Source: Pseudarthrobacter raffinosi
Lineage (GTDB): Bacteria; Actinomycetota; Actinomycetes; Actinomycetales; Micrococcaceae
Direction of reading: 5' to 3'
Assembly (NCBI RefSeq): GCF_023913735.1
Contig: NZ_JAMXBH010000022.1
Span: 19,366-83,365 of the forward strand
Length of the DNA stretch: 64,000 bases
Below, one piece after another: positions 1 through 8,218 of the stretch. Position 1 is the first letter of the stretch. Every line of letters starts with the position of its first letter. The translations under genes were made by a program, and so were the position numbers. The notes beneath the pieces are model-generated. The model was not told the DNA's origin and did not search any database. It was given only the letters and a program-made list of their open reading frames with translations.

Positions 1-2885
1 AGCACGCCGGCGGACCGCTGCCCCAGGGACTCATAAAGACGGACCACAACATCACCCGAACCGTCCTCGGCAAGCTTGACCGCCTCGATGACCAGGGCCG
101 GGTTGTCCACGGAGAACAGCGGCTCCACGCCGCGGGCGCCCTTCACCAGCCGGGGTGCAAGGTTGGTGCGGTACCCCTCCTCCACAGCGTCGGCGATCCC
201 GGCTCCGGGGCGGATGGTCACGGTCATTTCCTGGTGCCCCCGGTCCGCCGTCGGGTCCGGGAACTTCGGTGCCCGCAACAGGGAGAGACGCACCGAGGTG
301 GTGGTCCCGCCGTCGGAATCCCGCACGCTCCTGGTGACATCGTGCCCGTAGGTGGCCGCATTGGAAATAGCGACGCCGTAGCCGGGCTCGGCCACGTGGA
401 TCCAGCGGTGCGCGCAGATCTCGAACTTGGCGGCCTCCCACGAGGTGTTGACATGGGTGGGGCGGAAGACATGGCCGAACTGGGTCTCCGAGGCGGATCG
501 GTCCGCCCTGACGTCCAGCGGGAAGCCCAGCTTGAGCAGCTTCTCGCTCTCCTGCCACTCAACGGCTATGGTGATGGTGAGGGAGCCGCTGCCGGCGTCC
601 AGCGTGATCCGCTGGGTGAGCGGTGACGAGCCGGCGACCCGGTCCACCACCACAACGGCACTGGTTCCGGTGTGCTCCACCCGAATGGCCTGGGCCGCCG
701 TGAGGGCGGTGACGTTGCGGCGGTAGAACTCATCGATGTCCCAGGCGTCCCACTCGTTGGGCGTGTCCCGGTGCAGTTCCAGCAGGTTGCCGCGCGCTCC
801 GGGAGCGATGGCTTCGCGTCCCGTGGCGTAGTCGGCGAGGGAGGCCAGCAGGCCATCCGCATCCAGGACGGCCCGGATGATGCCGTTGTCCAGCACGTAA
901 CCGCCATCCAGAGCGGTCGCCTGGACCGGCTGGCCGGTCGGCGAAAGCTCTGCGGCAGCCAAGGCAGGAACGCCGTTGCGCGCGTGCGGTGCGGCGTTGA
1001 GCAGGAAGGTCCGCGACCCCTCGCCGAGGAGCGCGGCCGCTGCCTGCGCTATGAGGTTTTCGAGGCTGGCACTGATCGCGGCGTAATTACGTTCCGCGTC
1101 CTGGTGGACCCAGGCGATGGAGCTGCCGGGCAGGATGTCGTGGAACTGCTGCAGGAGCACCAGCCGCCAGAGCCGCTTCAGCTCCGCCGCCGGGTTCTCG
1201 AAGGAGCCGGCGCCGCGGACAGCAGCCGTGGCGCACCAGAGTTCGGCCTCGCGGAGCAGGTGTTCGCTGCGCCGGTTGCCGCGTTTGGTCTGCGCCTGGC
1301 TGGTGTACGTGCCGCGGTGGAGTTCCAGGTACATCTCCCCCACCCAGACAGGCAGGGAGGAATACTCTTCCTCCGCCTGGGTAAAGAAACTCTCGGCGGA
1401 ACCCACGCGGATCTTGGGCGAGCCTTCGAGGTCGGCGGTGCGGCTGGCGGCAGCCAGCATTTCCCGCGTAGGCCCGCCTCCTCCGTCGCCGTAGCCGAAC
1501 GGGACGAGCGAGGTGTTGCCGCGCCCGTGGTCGCGGAAGTTCCGCTCGGCGTGCGCCAGTTCGCGTCCGCTGAGCTCGGCGTTGTAGGTGTCAACGGGCG
1601 GGAAGTGCGTGAACAGCCGGGTGCCGTCGATGCCCTCCCAGTTGAAGGTATGGTGCGGCATGCGGTTGACCTGGTTCCACGAGATCTTCTGCGTGAGGAA
1701 CCAGCGGCTGCCCGCCGCCTTGACGATCTGCGGCAGGGCCGCGGAGTAGCCGAAGGAATCCGGGAGCCACGCTTCGCGGCATTCGACGCCGAACTCGTCG
1801 AGGAAGAAGTTCTTGCCCTCAATGAATTGCCGGGCCATTGCCTCGCCGCCGGGCATGTTGGTGTCCGACTCAACCCACATGCCGCCCACCGGGACGAACT
1901 GCCCGGCCTTGACCTTTTCCCGGACCCGGCCGAAAAGCTCGGGGTAGAACTCCTTCATCCAGGCCAGCTGCTGAGCCGAGGAGCAGGAGAACACAAAGCC
2001 CGGATCCTCATCCATCAGCGCCACCACGTTGGAGAACGTCCGGGCACATTTGCGGATGGTTTCGCGCACCGGCCAGAGCCATGCCGAATCAATGTGCGCG
2101 TGACCCGTTGCCACCAATTGATGGGCGGAAGCGTAGGCGGGCCTGGACAAAACTTCGGCCAGGGTTGCCCGCCCGGCTGCGGCGGTGCCGGGGACGTCGT
2201 CGGGATCCATCTGGTCCATCATGCGCTCCAGCGCGCGGAGGATCTCATGGCGCCGCGGCTGCTCCGGGGGGAGTTCGTGCATCAGCCCGGCGAGGGTCCA
2301 GATGTCCTGCTGGAGTTCCCAGACCGTCTGGTTGAGTTCGGCGATGGCGATCCTGCCCAGCCGGTACTGCGGCGCCGTGCCTGCTGTTGCCTTGTCCCCG
2401 TAGGGTGTGGCGGCAAAGGTCCAGCCCTGCGCCATGTCCGGGTTGGCGGCCGCTTCAACGTAGAAGTCAACGGACATGCCGCTGCCCAGGAGTTTCAGGG
2501 GAATGTACTGGTTCCGGGGCGAAATAGCTTTGATGATGGTGCCGTCCGGGCGCCAGGCGATTCCCTCGCACTGGAATCCGGGGGCTTCGTTGATGAAGCC
2601 AAGGTCCACCACGATTTCGACGGCGGTGTCCGGGCCGGTGCCCCAGGCCTCCGGGACGTCGCCCTGCAGGCGCAGCCACTTGGTCCCCCACGGCTTGCCC
2701 CAGGCAGCACCGTGTTCCTGCGGCTCGAAGTGATTCCGCAGTGCATCCATCACGGACACCGGTTCGCCGGGCGCATCCCAGCTGGTCAGGTTCAGCGGAA
2801 CAGTGCGGGCGTAAACAGCGGGAATGATCCGCTCGCGGACAAACCGGTCCACGCGGACTTCGGTGATCCGGCGGTCGTCATGCAA
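1..2885 (-). CDS. Alpha-mannosidase, glycoside hydrolase family 38 (3' end beyond window)
   Basis: Hydrolyses alpha-mannosides, probably cytoplasmic because no signal peptide is visible. About 961 codons are present; family members are near 1000 residues, so roughly the last 50 lie beyond the left edge. The metal-site motif HAHIDSAWLWP is near residue 260 and WLPDSFGYSAALPQ, which holds the nucleophile Asp, is near residue 370. The start is a TTG at 2885 with AAGAGGG just upstream, giving MHDDRRITEVRVDRF; the nearby ATG at 2881 is out of frame. It follows fdhD on the same strand after a 139-base gap and has no sugar transporter beside it. Confidence 0.93.
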   Translation of the reverse strand, partial: MHDDRRITEVRVDRFVRERIIPAVYARTVPLNLTSWDAPGEPVSVMDALRNHFEPQEHGAAWGKPWGTKWLRLQGDVPEAWGTGPDTAVEIVVDLGFINEAPGFQCEGIAWRPDGTIIKAISPRNQYIPLKLLGSGMSVDFYVEAAANPDMAQGWTFAATPYGDKATAGTAPQYRLGRIAIAELNQTVWELQQDIWTLAGLMHELPPEQPRRHEILRALERMMDQMDPDDVPGTAAAGRATLAEVLSRPAYASAHQLVATGHAHIDSAWLWPVRETIRKCARTFSNVVALMDEDPGFVFSCSSAQQLAWMKEFYPELFGRVREKVKAGQFVPVGGMWVESDTNMPGGEAMARQFIEGKNFFLDEFGVECREAWLPDSFGYSAALPQIVKAAGSRWFLTQKISWNQVNRMPHHTFNWEGIDGTRLFTHFPPVDTYNAELSGRELAHAERNFRDHGRGNTSLVPFGYGDGGGGPTREMLAAASRTADLEGSPKIRVGSAESFFTQAEEEYSSLPVWVGEMYLELHRGTYTSQAQTKRGNRRSEHLLREAELWCATAAVRGAGSFENPAAELKRLWRLVLLQQFHDILPGSSIAWVHQDAERNYAAISASLENLIAQAAAALLGEGSRTFLLNAAPHARNGVPALAAAELSPTGQPVQATALDGGYVLDNGIIRAVLDADGLLASLADYATGREAIAPGARGNLLELHRDTPNEWDAWDIDEFYRRNVTALTAAQAIRVEHTGTSAVVVVDRVAGSSPLTQRITLDAGSGSLTITIAVEWQESEKLLKLGFPLDVRADRSASETQFGHVFRPTHVNTSWEAAKFEICAHRWIHVAEPGYGVAISNAATYGHDVTRSVRDSDGGTTTSVRLSLLRAPKFPDPTADRGHQEMTVTIRPGAGIADAVEEGYRTNLAPRLVKGARGVEPLFSVDNPALVIEAVKLAEDGSGDVVVRLYESLGQRSAGV

Positions 2886-3024
2886 TGTAAACCCTCTTAG
2901 GTGCTTGAACTGGAGTACTCGAATCCGGACCAAAACGCGTCCAATCGATGGATAAAATCTACCGGCTAGTAGCTCAATAGCCAAGCGTCACCGGAAATCT
3001 TCGCCGAAGGGTGCTGGGGCCGTT

Positions 3025-3960
3025 TTATCCCGGCGCGTTCGCGCTTAACTCGGCCGCGTCCTCCCCGCGAACCGGCTCCGGAACCTGCGCGGGAACCTGC
3101 GCGGCGGGCAGCGTAATCCTGCCCTGCCCGGCGTAGATATTCAGGCTGGTGCCCCGGCTGAATCCTGCCAGGGTCATGCCGCTGGCCTCCGCCAGCTCCA
3201 CAGCAAGGCTCGACGGCGCACTCACCGCCGCCAGTACGGGAATGCCCGCCAACGCTGCCTTCTGGACGAGTTCAAACGATGCGCGGCCCGAGACCTGCAG
3301 GACCAGCCCGGTTAGCGGAAGCAACCGCTCCCGCAGGGCCCAGCCAACTACCTTGTCCACGGCGTTGTGGCGCCCCACATCCTCGCGCAGGCACAAAAGC
3401 TGCACGCCGCCGTCGTCCGTTATGCGGAAGAGGCCCGCGGCGTGCACTCCGCCGGTGACGTCAAAAACGTCCTGCGCTTCGCGGAGCCGCCCGGGCAGTG
3501 ATGCCAGCACATGGGCGGGCACGGTCAATGGATCCGCCGCCGGGCTGAAATGGGAGGACTTGCGCACTGCCTCGATCGAGTCCGTGCCGCAGATACCGCA
3601 GGAGCTGGACGTGAAGACGTTCCGACCCTTTGCAGGGAGTTCGACGTCGGGCCGCAGCTGGGCTTCCACCACATTGAAGGTTTGGACGCCGTCTTCGTCC
3701 TCGCCGGCGCAGAACCGCAACGACACCAGCTGCTCCGGAGCCCAGATGATCCCCTCGGACACCAGGAAGCCGGCCACCAGGTCAAAGTCGTCCCCGGGCG
3801 TCCGCATGGTCACCGAGAATGACAGTGCACCGATCCGGATTTCCAGCGGCTCTTCGACGGCGAGGACGTCCTCGCGGTGGCGGACCGGGAACTCAAGGGC
3901 ATTGGGCGAGCCATCCAAAACATACTTGTGCACCTTGCGGCGCTGCGTCACGCGCCCCAT
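3025..3960 (-). CDS. fdhD: Formate dehydrogenase accessory sulfurtransferase FdhD
   Basis: FdhD carries sulfur from a cysteine desulfurase to the molybdenum cofactor of formate dehydrogenase. The protein has 311 residues, normal for the family. The cysteine pair lies in SSSCGICGTDS (Cys121 and Cys124), and the conserved DVGRHNAVDKVVG segment is present near residue 215. A Pro/Glu-rich tail follows the conserved domain. It is the last gene of the minus-strand molybdenum-cofactor cluster, 126 bases after moeA. No formate dehydrogenase gene is visible in the window. Confidence 0.95.
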   Translation of the reverse strand: MGRVTQRRKVHKYVLDGSPNALEFPVRHREDVLAVEEPLEIRIGALSFSVTMRTPGDDFDLVAGFLVSEGIIWAPEQLVSLRFCAGEDEDGVQTFNVVEAQLRPDVELPAKGRNVFTSSSCGICGTDSIEAVRKSSHFSPAADPLTVPAHVLASLPGRLREAQDVFDVTGGVHAAGLFRITDDGGVQLLCLREDVGRHNAVDKVVGWALRERLLPLTGLVLQVSGRASFELVQKAALAGIPVLAAVSAPSSLAVELAEASGMTLAGFSRGTSLNIYAGQGRITLPAAQVPAQVPEPVRGEDAAELSANAPG

Positions 3961-4086
3961 CAGCGAACCGCCAGACTGTCTTGAAGGGCCCCGTGGACGT
4001 TCCGGACCTGCCGGCTGGCGCTGTTCATAGGTCCATCATTGCACCACTGGCCGGGCTGTGGCGTACGTGGTTCCGCAGCACGGCGC

Positions 4087-5523
4087 CTACCCCAGCAGGG
4101 CACTCCAGTCCACCGGACCGGCAGGCTTCGCAGCGTCCTTGCCAGCTGCCCGGGTGGCCGGCTTAGCGGCGGGCCGGCCCTTGGGCTTGGTACCCGGCTG
4201 CGCGGGCGCGGGCACCGGCGGCCCCCACGGCAAAGCGAACGCCGGGACTGGTTCGCCCAGCTGCACGCCATGCGGCGGAACAACCATCACACCGTGCGCC
4301 GACGCCAGTCCGCGCATCATCCCGGGACCCGTGTGCTTGGCCGGTGAAGCCATCCCGTACAGAAGCCGGAACGGCATCAGCCTGGTCCGGCCCGGCTCAG
4401 GCTCGAGGGTGGTCCCGCACGGGACCTCCTGCACCGGCGGCATGGTGCCGTGGCCCAGCGCCGCCAGCAGCGGTTCGCCCACCGTGGACAGTGCCATCAT
4501 GGCGGCCAGCGGGTTTCCGGGGAGCCCCAGGACAAAGCGACCGTCGGGGAGCTCGGCCAGGACAGCCGGATGGCCGGGGCGCATGGCGATGCCGTCGATG
4601 ACCAGCCGCCCGCCCAGTTCCGCCACAGCCCGGCGGAGGTGGTCGGTGTCCGAGACGCCAGTACCGCCGGTGGTGATCACGACGTCGGCAGGCAGCGCGG
4701 AGGGGTCCGGCACCTCGGGCGGGACGTCGGCCAGGCCGTCCAGCCACTCAGCGTAGGAATCGCCGATCCGCTCCTGGCCGCCGTTAATACCGCCAAGCAT
4801 TTCCACTACGGCCGCGAGCTGCGGACCGAAGGTGTCCCGGACCTGTCCGGGGACCGGCAGCCCGTGGGCCACAACTTCGGAGCCGGTCAGCAGGAGCTTA
4901 ACCACCGGCTTGCCCTGGACCAGCAGGTCATCGTGCCCGGCCAGGGCTGCGACCGCCAGATGGGCCGGGTTCAGTGTTACGCCGGCCTTGACCAGCACAT
5001 CTCCCGCGGCGGCTTCCTCGCCGGCCTTCCTGATGTGCTGGCCGTTCCCGGGCTCGCCGGGGCGGGCGCCGCCGCCGGTCATCAGGAGCGGCAGGCCGTC
5101 GTCGTCCGTTCCAAGCACGGCGCTTTCGCTGCGCAGGACCGCTTTGGCGCCGGGCGGGATCAGTCCGCCGGTGACGATGGGGCTGGCCTGGTGGGGTGCC
5201 AGCCGCTGGCCTGCCTCTGCCACGATCCACGGACCGCTGCCGTTGACGGCCCATCCGTCCATCGCAGACGACGCGTAGTGCGGCATGTCGTGCAACGCAG
5301 TGATGTCGCCGGCCAGGACCCTGCCCAGGGCTTGGCCCAGGGGAACCCGGCCCGGCGGAATCGGCGTGGCGATATCAAAAGCGGCCCTGCGCGCCTCATC
5401 CCAGGTATGGGCAAGGTGCTTTGCCGGGGCTGTCTGCTGCTCGGGATTTTCGGATGCGTCGCCGGGGGCGGCGGTCACTGAACGGGATTCATTCGACGGG
5501 GGTCCCGGCGGATTCGGCGTCAT
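4087..5523 (-). CDS. moeA: Molybdopterin molybdenumtransferase MoeA
   Basis: MoeA inserts molybdate into adenylylated molybdopterin in the last common step of molybdenum cofactor synthesis. Visible signatures are HTWDEAR at the domain start, SAMDGWAV, the TGSEVV segment, the MoCF-type ITTGGTGVSDTDHLRRAV and LGLPGNPLAAMM. The C-terminus carries an unusual Ala/Pro/Lys-rich extension of about 40 residues ending in DWSALLG. I chose the ATG at 5523; an in-frame GTG at 5547 would add 8 residues, and neither has a strong ribosome site. It overlaps the end of the DUF6457 gene, which suggests coupled translation. Confidence 0.93.
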   Translation of the reverse strand: MTPNPPGPPSNESRSVTAAPGDASENPEQQTAPAKHLAHTWDEARRAAFDIATPIPPGRVPLGQALGRVLAGDITALHDMPHYASSAMDGWAVNGSGPWIVAEAGQRLAPHQASPIVTGGLIPPGAKAVLRSESAVLGTDDDGLPLLMTGGGARPGEPGNGQHIRKAGEEAAAGDVLVKAGVTLNPAHLAVAALAGHDDLLVQGKPVVKLLLTGSEVVAHGLPVPGQVRDTFGPQLAAVVEMLGGINGGQERIGDSYAEWLDGLADVPPEVPDPSALPADVVITTGGTGVSDTDHLRRAVAELGGRLVIDGIAMRPGHPAVLAELPDGRFVLGLPGNPLAAMMALSTVGEPLLAALGHGTMPPVQEVPCGTTLEPEPGRTRLMPFRLLYGMASPAKHTGPGMMRGLASAHGVMVVPPHGVQLGEPVPAFALPWGPPVPAPAQPGTKPKGRPAAKPATRAAGKDAAKPAGPVDWSALLG

Positions 5524-5782
5524 AGTCAGCAGCCAGGGTGCGGGCACGGTCCATGGCAGCGGTCATGGCGGCGGCGTTGGTGGCCTGCCCCGATCCCGCA
5601 GCCAGGCCGGCGGCGAAACCGGCAATAAAGGTGGTGAGCGGGGCGGCGGGGCGGACCACTGAGTGGGCTGCCACGCCGGCCAGCGACAGGATGGTGTTGA
5701 CGTCGATCTGGACGTCCTCCAGTTCATACGCCTGGAGCAAGGACCTGCACCATTCTTCCAGCGTCTCGTCCTGGCTTTTCAC
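5489..5782 (-). CDS. DUF6457 small protein in the molybdenum cofactor cluster
   Basis: A 97-residue protein starting KSQDETLEEWCRSLLQAYELED, with a Gly/Ala-rich helical middle (FIAGFAAGLAAG). It resembles the DUF6457 family, which in Actinobacteria is found beside or fused to MobA; its function is not known. Its GTG start overlaps the mobA stop (GTGA) and its 3' end overlaps moeA, so all three are probably one translation-coupled unit. A structural or chaperone role in cofactor assembly is inference from position only. Confidence 0.8.
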   Translation of the reverse strand: MKSQDETLEEWCRSLLQAYELEDVQIDVNTILSLAGVAAHSVVRPAAPLTTFIAGFAAGLAAGSGQATNAAAMTAAMDRARTLAADYDAESAGTPVE

Positions 5783-6489
5783 GCTCTGCCTCCCAAATCG
5801 TCTGCGGCAGTGTTGCCCCGGAGCCCGGTTAGGGGATCCGGGCCGGCCACTCCAAGTGCGGCGGCATCGTCCCAGGTGTCCACGTCTGCCGTGGAGCCGG
5901 CCGGAACGGCGACAAGCTGCACGTCCAGACTAGCAAGGAGTGCCCTCACCGACCCGTTGATTAAGCGTCCTGTGCTTTCCAGTTCCGCCACGGAACGTTG
6001 TAGCGCGGCCGTGCTATAAAAACCGACCAACGGCTGACGGCGGCCATCCTCCGAGACGGCCACTACGCCGTCCGGTCCCAAGCCCGTGGGCGCTCCGGCG
6101 GTGGGTCCTCGCGCACGCAAAGTAGACTTCAGCACCGCCACCGCCTGCCCTACGTTGGGCATGTCGCAGGCCAGCACCAGCGTCAGCCCGGGGCGGCTGC
6201 CACCCGCAGCGGCCAGGGCCGCGAGCCCGGCCGCGATGGCCGCCCCCGGTCCGCTAAAGGGGGGTTCTTCGCGGCAGCGGAGAAATCCGGCAGGGATTTC
6301 GCCGGCCGGCACCTCCCCGGTGTCCGGACCAACCACGACGGCGGCCCGGGCTCCCCTCGCAGCGGCGGCGGAGCGGCACAAGAGGGAGGCGCCGTCGTAC
6401 GTCAGACTCTGCTTGGGCACGCCACCGAGCCGCGACGAACGGCCGCCGGCGAGGATGACGGCATCGAAGTCGAGGGGGTCAGCGTCCAC
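5779..6489 (-). CDS. MobA-like molybdenum cofactor nucleotidyltransferase (NTP transferase)
   Basis: Likely attaches a nucleotide (GMP in classical MobA) to the molybdenum cofactor. The N-terminal loop reads VILAGGRSSRLGGVPKQSL; the Lys is kept, but the usual Asp just before it is replaced by Pro. The ACDMPNV motif supplies the metal-binding Asp. Length is 236 residues. The start is a GTG at 6489; GGGAGG directly abuts it, an unusually short spacing, so the true start is slightly uncertain. First gene of the mobA / DUF6457 / moeA / fdhD cluster. Confidence 0.88.
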   Translation of the reverse strand: MDADPLDFDAVILAGGRSSRLGGVPKQSLTYDGASLLCRSAAAARGARAAVVVGPDTGEVPAGEIPAGFLRCREEPPFSGPGAAIAAGLAALAAAGGSRPGLTLVLACDMPNVGQAVAVLKSTLRARGPTAGAPTGLGPDGVVAVSEDGRRQPLVGFYSTAALQRSVAELESTGRLINGSVRALLASLDVQLVAVPAGSTADVDTWDDAAALGVAGPDPLTGLRGNTAADDLGGRA

Positions 6490-6551
6490 CCTCCCAGCTT
6501 AACCGCGCGGGCTGGAATACTGCGCGGGCTGGACTTGCGGAGCGACTGGAT

Positions 6552-7052
6552 TCAGGCGGCCCGTTCAGGCAGCAGGAACGGATCCCAAGCCGGCGTGGGC
6601 TTCTCAAGTTCCTTGATCTGCCAGATGGTGCCATGCGGCGGTTCCGGATCAAACCTGAGCTTCCAGCCCATTTCAGCCGGCGTGTGGTCACCCTTGGTGT
6701 TGTTGCAGCGGAGGCACGCGGCCACCAGGTTCTCCCAGGAGTCGGCGCCGCCACGTGATTTGGGCTGCACATGGTCGATGGTGTGGGCACCCTTGCCGCA
6801 ATACGCGCAGCGGTGGCCGTCCCGCCGCAGGACTCCGCGGCGGCTGACTGCGGTGCTCTGGTTGTATCTGGGGCGGATGTAGCGGTTCAGGAGAATCACG
6901 GACGGGCGGCCCAGGATCTCCTGCGGTCCCACCACAGGATCATCGCCCTCGGCAATGACACTGGCCTTGCCCGTGAGCACAAGCACCAGCGCCCGGCGGA
7001 AGGTGACTACCGCCAGCGGTTCATATCCAGCATTCAGAACGAGAGTGCGCAT
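6552..7052 (-). CDS. HNH endonuclease family protein
   Basis: A 166-residue protein with an actinobacterial N-terminal domain (MRTLVLNAGYEPLAVV) followed by a zinc-bound HNH nuclease domain. The CAYCG and CLRCN pairs hold the zinc, and TIDHVQPKSRGG with ENLVAACLRCNNTKG supplies the HNH residues. I chose the ATG at 7052 because AAAGAGG lies 8 bases upstream; an in-frame start at 7076 would add residues outside the family. Such genes are common single-copy genes in Actinobacteria and their substrate is unclear. No partner methylase or toxin-antitoxin gene is beside it. Confidence 0.9.
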   Translation of the reverse strand: MRTLVLNAGYEPLAVVTFRRALVLVLTGKASVIAEGDDPVVGPQEILGRPSVILLNRYIRPRYNQSTAVSRRGVLRRDGHRCAYCGKGAHTIDHVQPKSRGGADSWENLVAACLRCNNTKGDHTPAEMGWKLRFDPEPPHGTIWQIKELEKPTPAWDPFLLPERAA

Positions 7053-7240
7053 GCACGTACCTCTTTGTGGCCGCACCCGTCAGGGGCACGAGGGCCGGCT
7101 GCCCCCGGCATATCCGGGCTATGGATCGACACCACAAGAGTAAACAAAGAATCCCGGGATCAGCTAATCGCAGAAGCGGCCGCCGTCACGTGTCGGATTC
7201 GTGCGGCTCTCCGGATCAGGGCAGCAGCCCGCAGACAGCA

Positions 7241-7270
7241 AAGGACCCCCGCCGTGAGGCGAGGGTCCTT
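7241..7270 (-). terminator. Stem-loop terminator after the 7289-8035 hydrolase gene
   Basis: AAGGACCC pairs with GGGTCCTT, and an inner CGCC pairs with GGCG around a GTGA loop. It sits 19 bases past the stop of the NlpC/P60 gene on the minus strand and ends that hydrolase run before the HNH gene. Confidence 0.75.
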
Positions 7271-7288
7271 CGAAGGCTGACTCTGGTG

Positions 7289-8035
7289 CTAGGAGACGCG
7301 GATGTAAACGGGGCCGGAGCCGACATTGGCGCTGAACACAACGGTCTGGTTGCCGTTGTAGCCCCCGTGCACGGCCTGGCCGTTGCCAGCGTAGACGGCA
7401 ATGTGGGCAACGCCCGCGCCGCCGTCGGCGTAGTACAACAGATCGCCGGGCTGGGCCTCGGCGGCGCTGACGGTCTGACCGAGGGACAGGTAGCCTGCAG
7501 GCCAGTCGCGGAAGTTGATCCCCACGGCAGCCAGCGAGTTGGTGACCAGCATGGTGCAGTCCTGCATAACACCCAGCTGGGCGTACGCGGCGGACAGGAT
7601 GGCCTGGCCCTTGCCGCTGGCAGCAACAGGCGCCTTCGGAGCGGCAGGAGTTGCCGACGCTACCGTAAGGGTGGCCGCGGCCTTGGCCGGAGCCGGAGCT
7701 TCAACAACAGGCGCGGGAGCCTCAACCGGAGCCGGCGTGGTGGTCACGGCAGGCTTCTCGTAGGAGATGGCAATCATGGAAGCAGCCGAAATGATGGCCG
7801 GGGCGGAAACCTCAGCCTCAAGGTTCGAAGCGGAAGCAGCTTCACGCTGGACTCCGGCGTCTGCCGCGTTCGCAGCGATACCACTGGTCAGGACAAGGCC
7901 GGAAGCAGCAGCGATAACCGCAGCCTGACGGCCCATGCCGCCGGCGTTGTCGCCGACAGCTTTGGCAATGACAGCCAGCGAGTTGGTCTTGGCGACCTCG
8001 GCGCGGTGCCGTGCAACAGTTGCACGTGTAGTCAT
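7289..8035 (-). CDS. Secreted NlpC/P60 cell-wall peptidase (no riboswitch of its own)
   Basis: Probable peptidoglycan endopeptidase of 248 residues. The start is ATG 8035 (MTTRATVARHRAEV) with GAGAG 7-8 bases upstream. A long N-region precedes a hydrophobic stretch, AAVIAAASGLVLTSGIAANAA, typical of Arthrobacter exported hydrolases. A Pro/Ala-rich linker leads to the C-terminal domain with catalytic Cys in QDCTMLVTNSL and His in VAHIAVY. The N-terminal 45 residues closely match those of the upstream hydrolase at 8218-8958, so the two probably arose by duplication. The domain is shorter and more divergent than in that neighbour. Confidence 0.88.
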   Translation of the reverse strand: MTTRATVARHRAEVAKTNSLAVIAKAVGDNAGGMGRQAAVIAAASGLVLTSGIAANAADAGVQREAASASNLEAEVSAPAIISAASMIAISYEKPAVTTTPAPVEAPAPVVEAPAPAKAAATLTVASATPAAPKAPVAASGKGQAILSAAYAQLGVMQDCTMLVTNSLAAVGINFRDWPAGYLSLGQTVSAAEAQPGDLLYYADGGAGVAHIAVYAGNGQAVHGGYNGNQTVVFSANVGSGPVYIRVS

Positions 8036-8093
8036 TAATTTCTCTCTTTCGTTTTCCTCAGGACCGCGTGGGCAGCCCAAGGGCTTTGGACGC

Positions 8094-8118
8094 GCCGGCA
8101 TCTTGGGGGTACGCCGGC
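8094..8118 (-). other. Stem-loop in the leader of the 7289-8035 gene
   Basis: GCCGGC occurs twice with 13 bases between, and each copy is itself palindromic. A second short hairpin (CCCCGTTCGGGG) lies just upstream in the minus-strand transcript. This leader does not match the c-di-AMP riboswitch seen before the two neighbouring hydrolase genes. Confidence 0.35.
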
Positions 8119-8163
8119 ACGCCCCGAACGGGGATTTCGCGAAAAGTTTCCAGCGAAGAAACG

Positions 8164-8190
8164 GTTCCAGCAGCACAGGGCTGCAGGAAC
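8164..8190 (-). terminator. Hairpin between the two NlpC/P60 genes
   Basis: GTTCC-A-GCAGC pairs with GCTGC-A-GGAAC around a 5-base loop, with one mismatch in the stem. It lies 28 bases past the stop of the upstream gene (8218). It has no U-run, so it may be a weak terminator or an mRNA-stabilising element. Confidence 0.5.
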
Positions 8191-8218
8191 TGGATTGCAG
8201 GAACTGGATTGCAGGAAC
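8191..8218. repeat. Two tandem copies of a 14-base unit
   Basis: TGGATTGCAGGAAC is repeated exactly at 8191-8204 and 8205-8218. The last 8 bases of the unit also appear in the right arm of the adjoining hairpin (8164-8190), so that arm is effectively a third partial copy. The repeat runs into the stop codon of the upstream hydrolase gene. Confidence 0.7.

Noticed and set aside
672..2900. Long plus-strand frame opposite the mannosidase
   Set aside because: It mirrors the GH38 gene, has no family likeness, and the minus-strand frame carries clear GH38 motifs.
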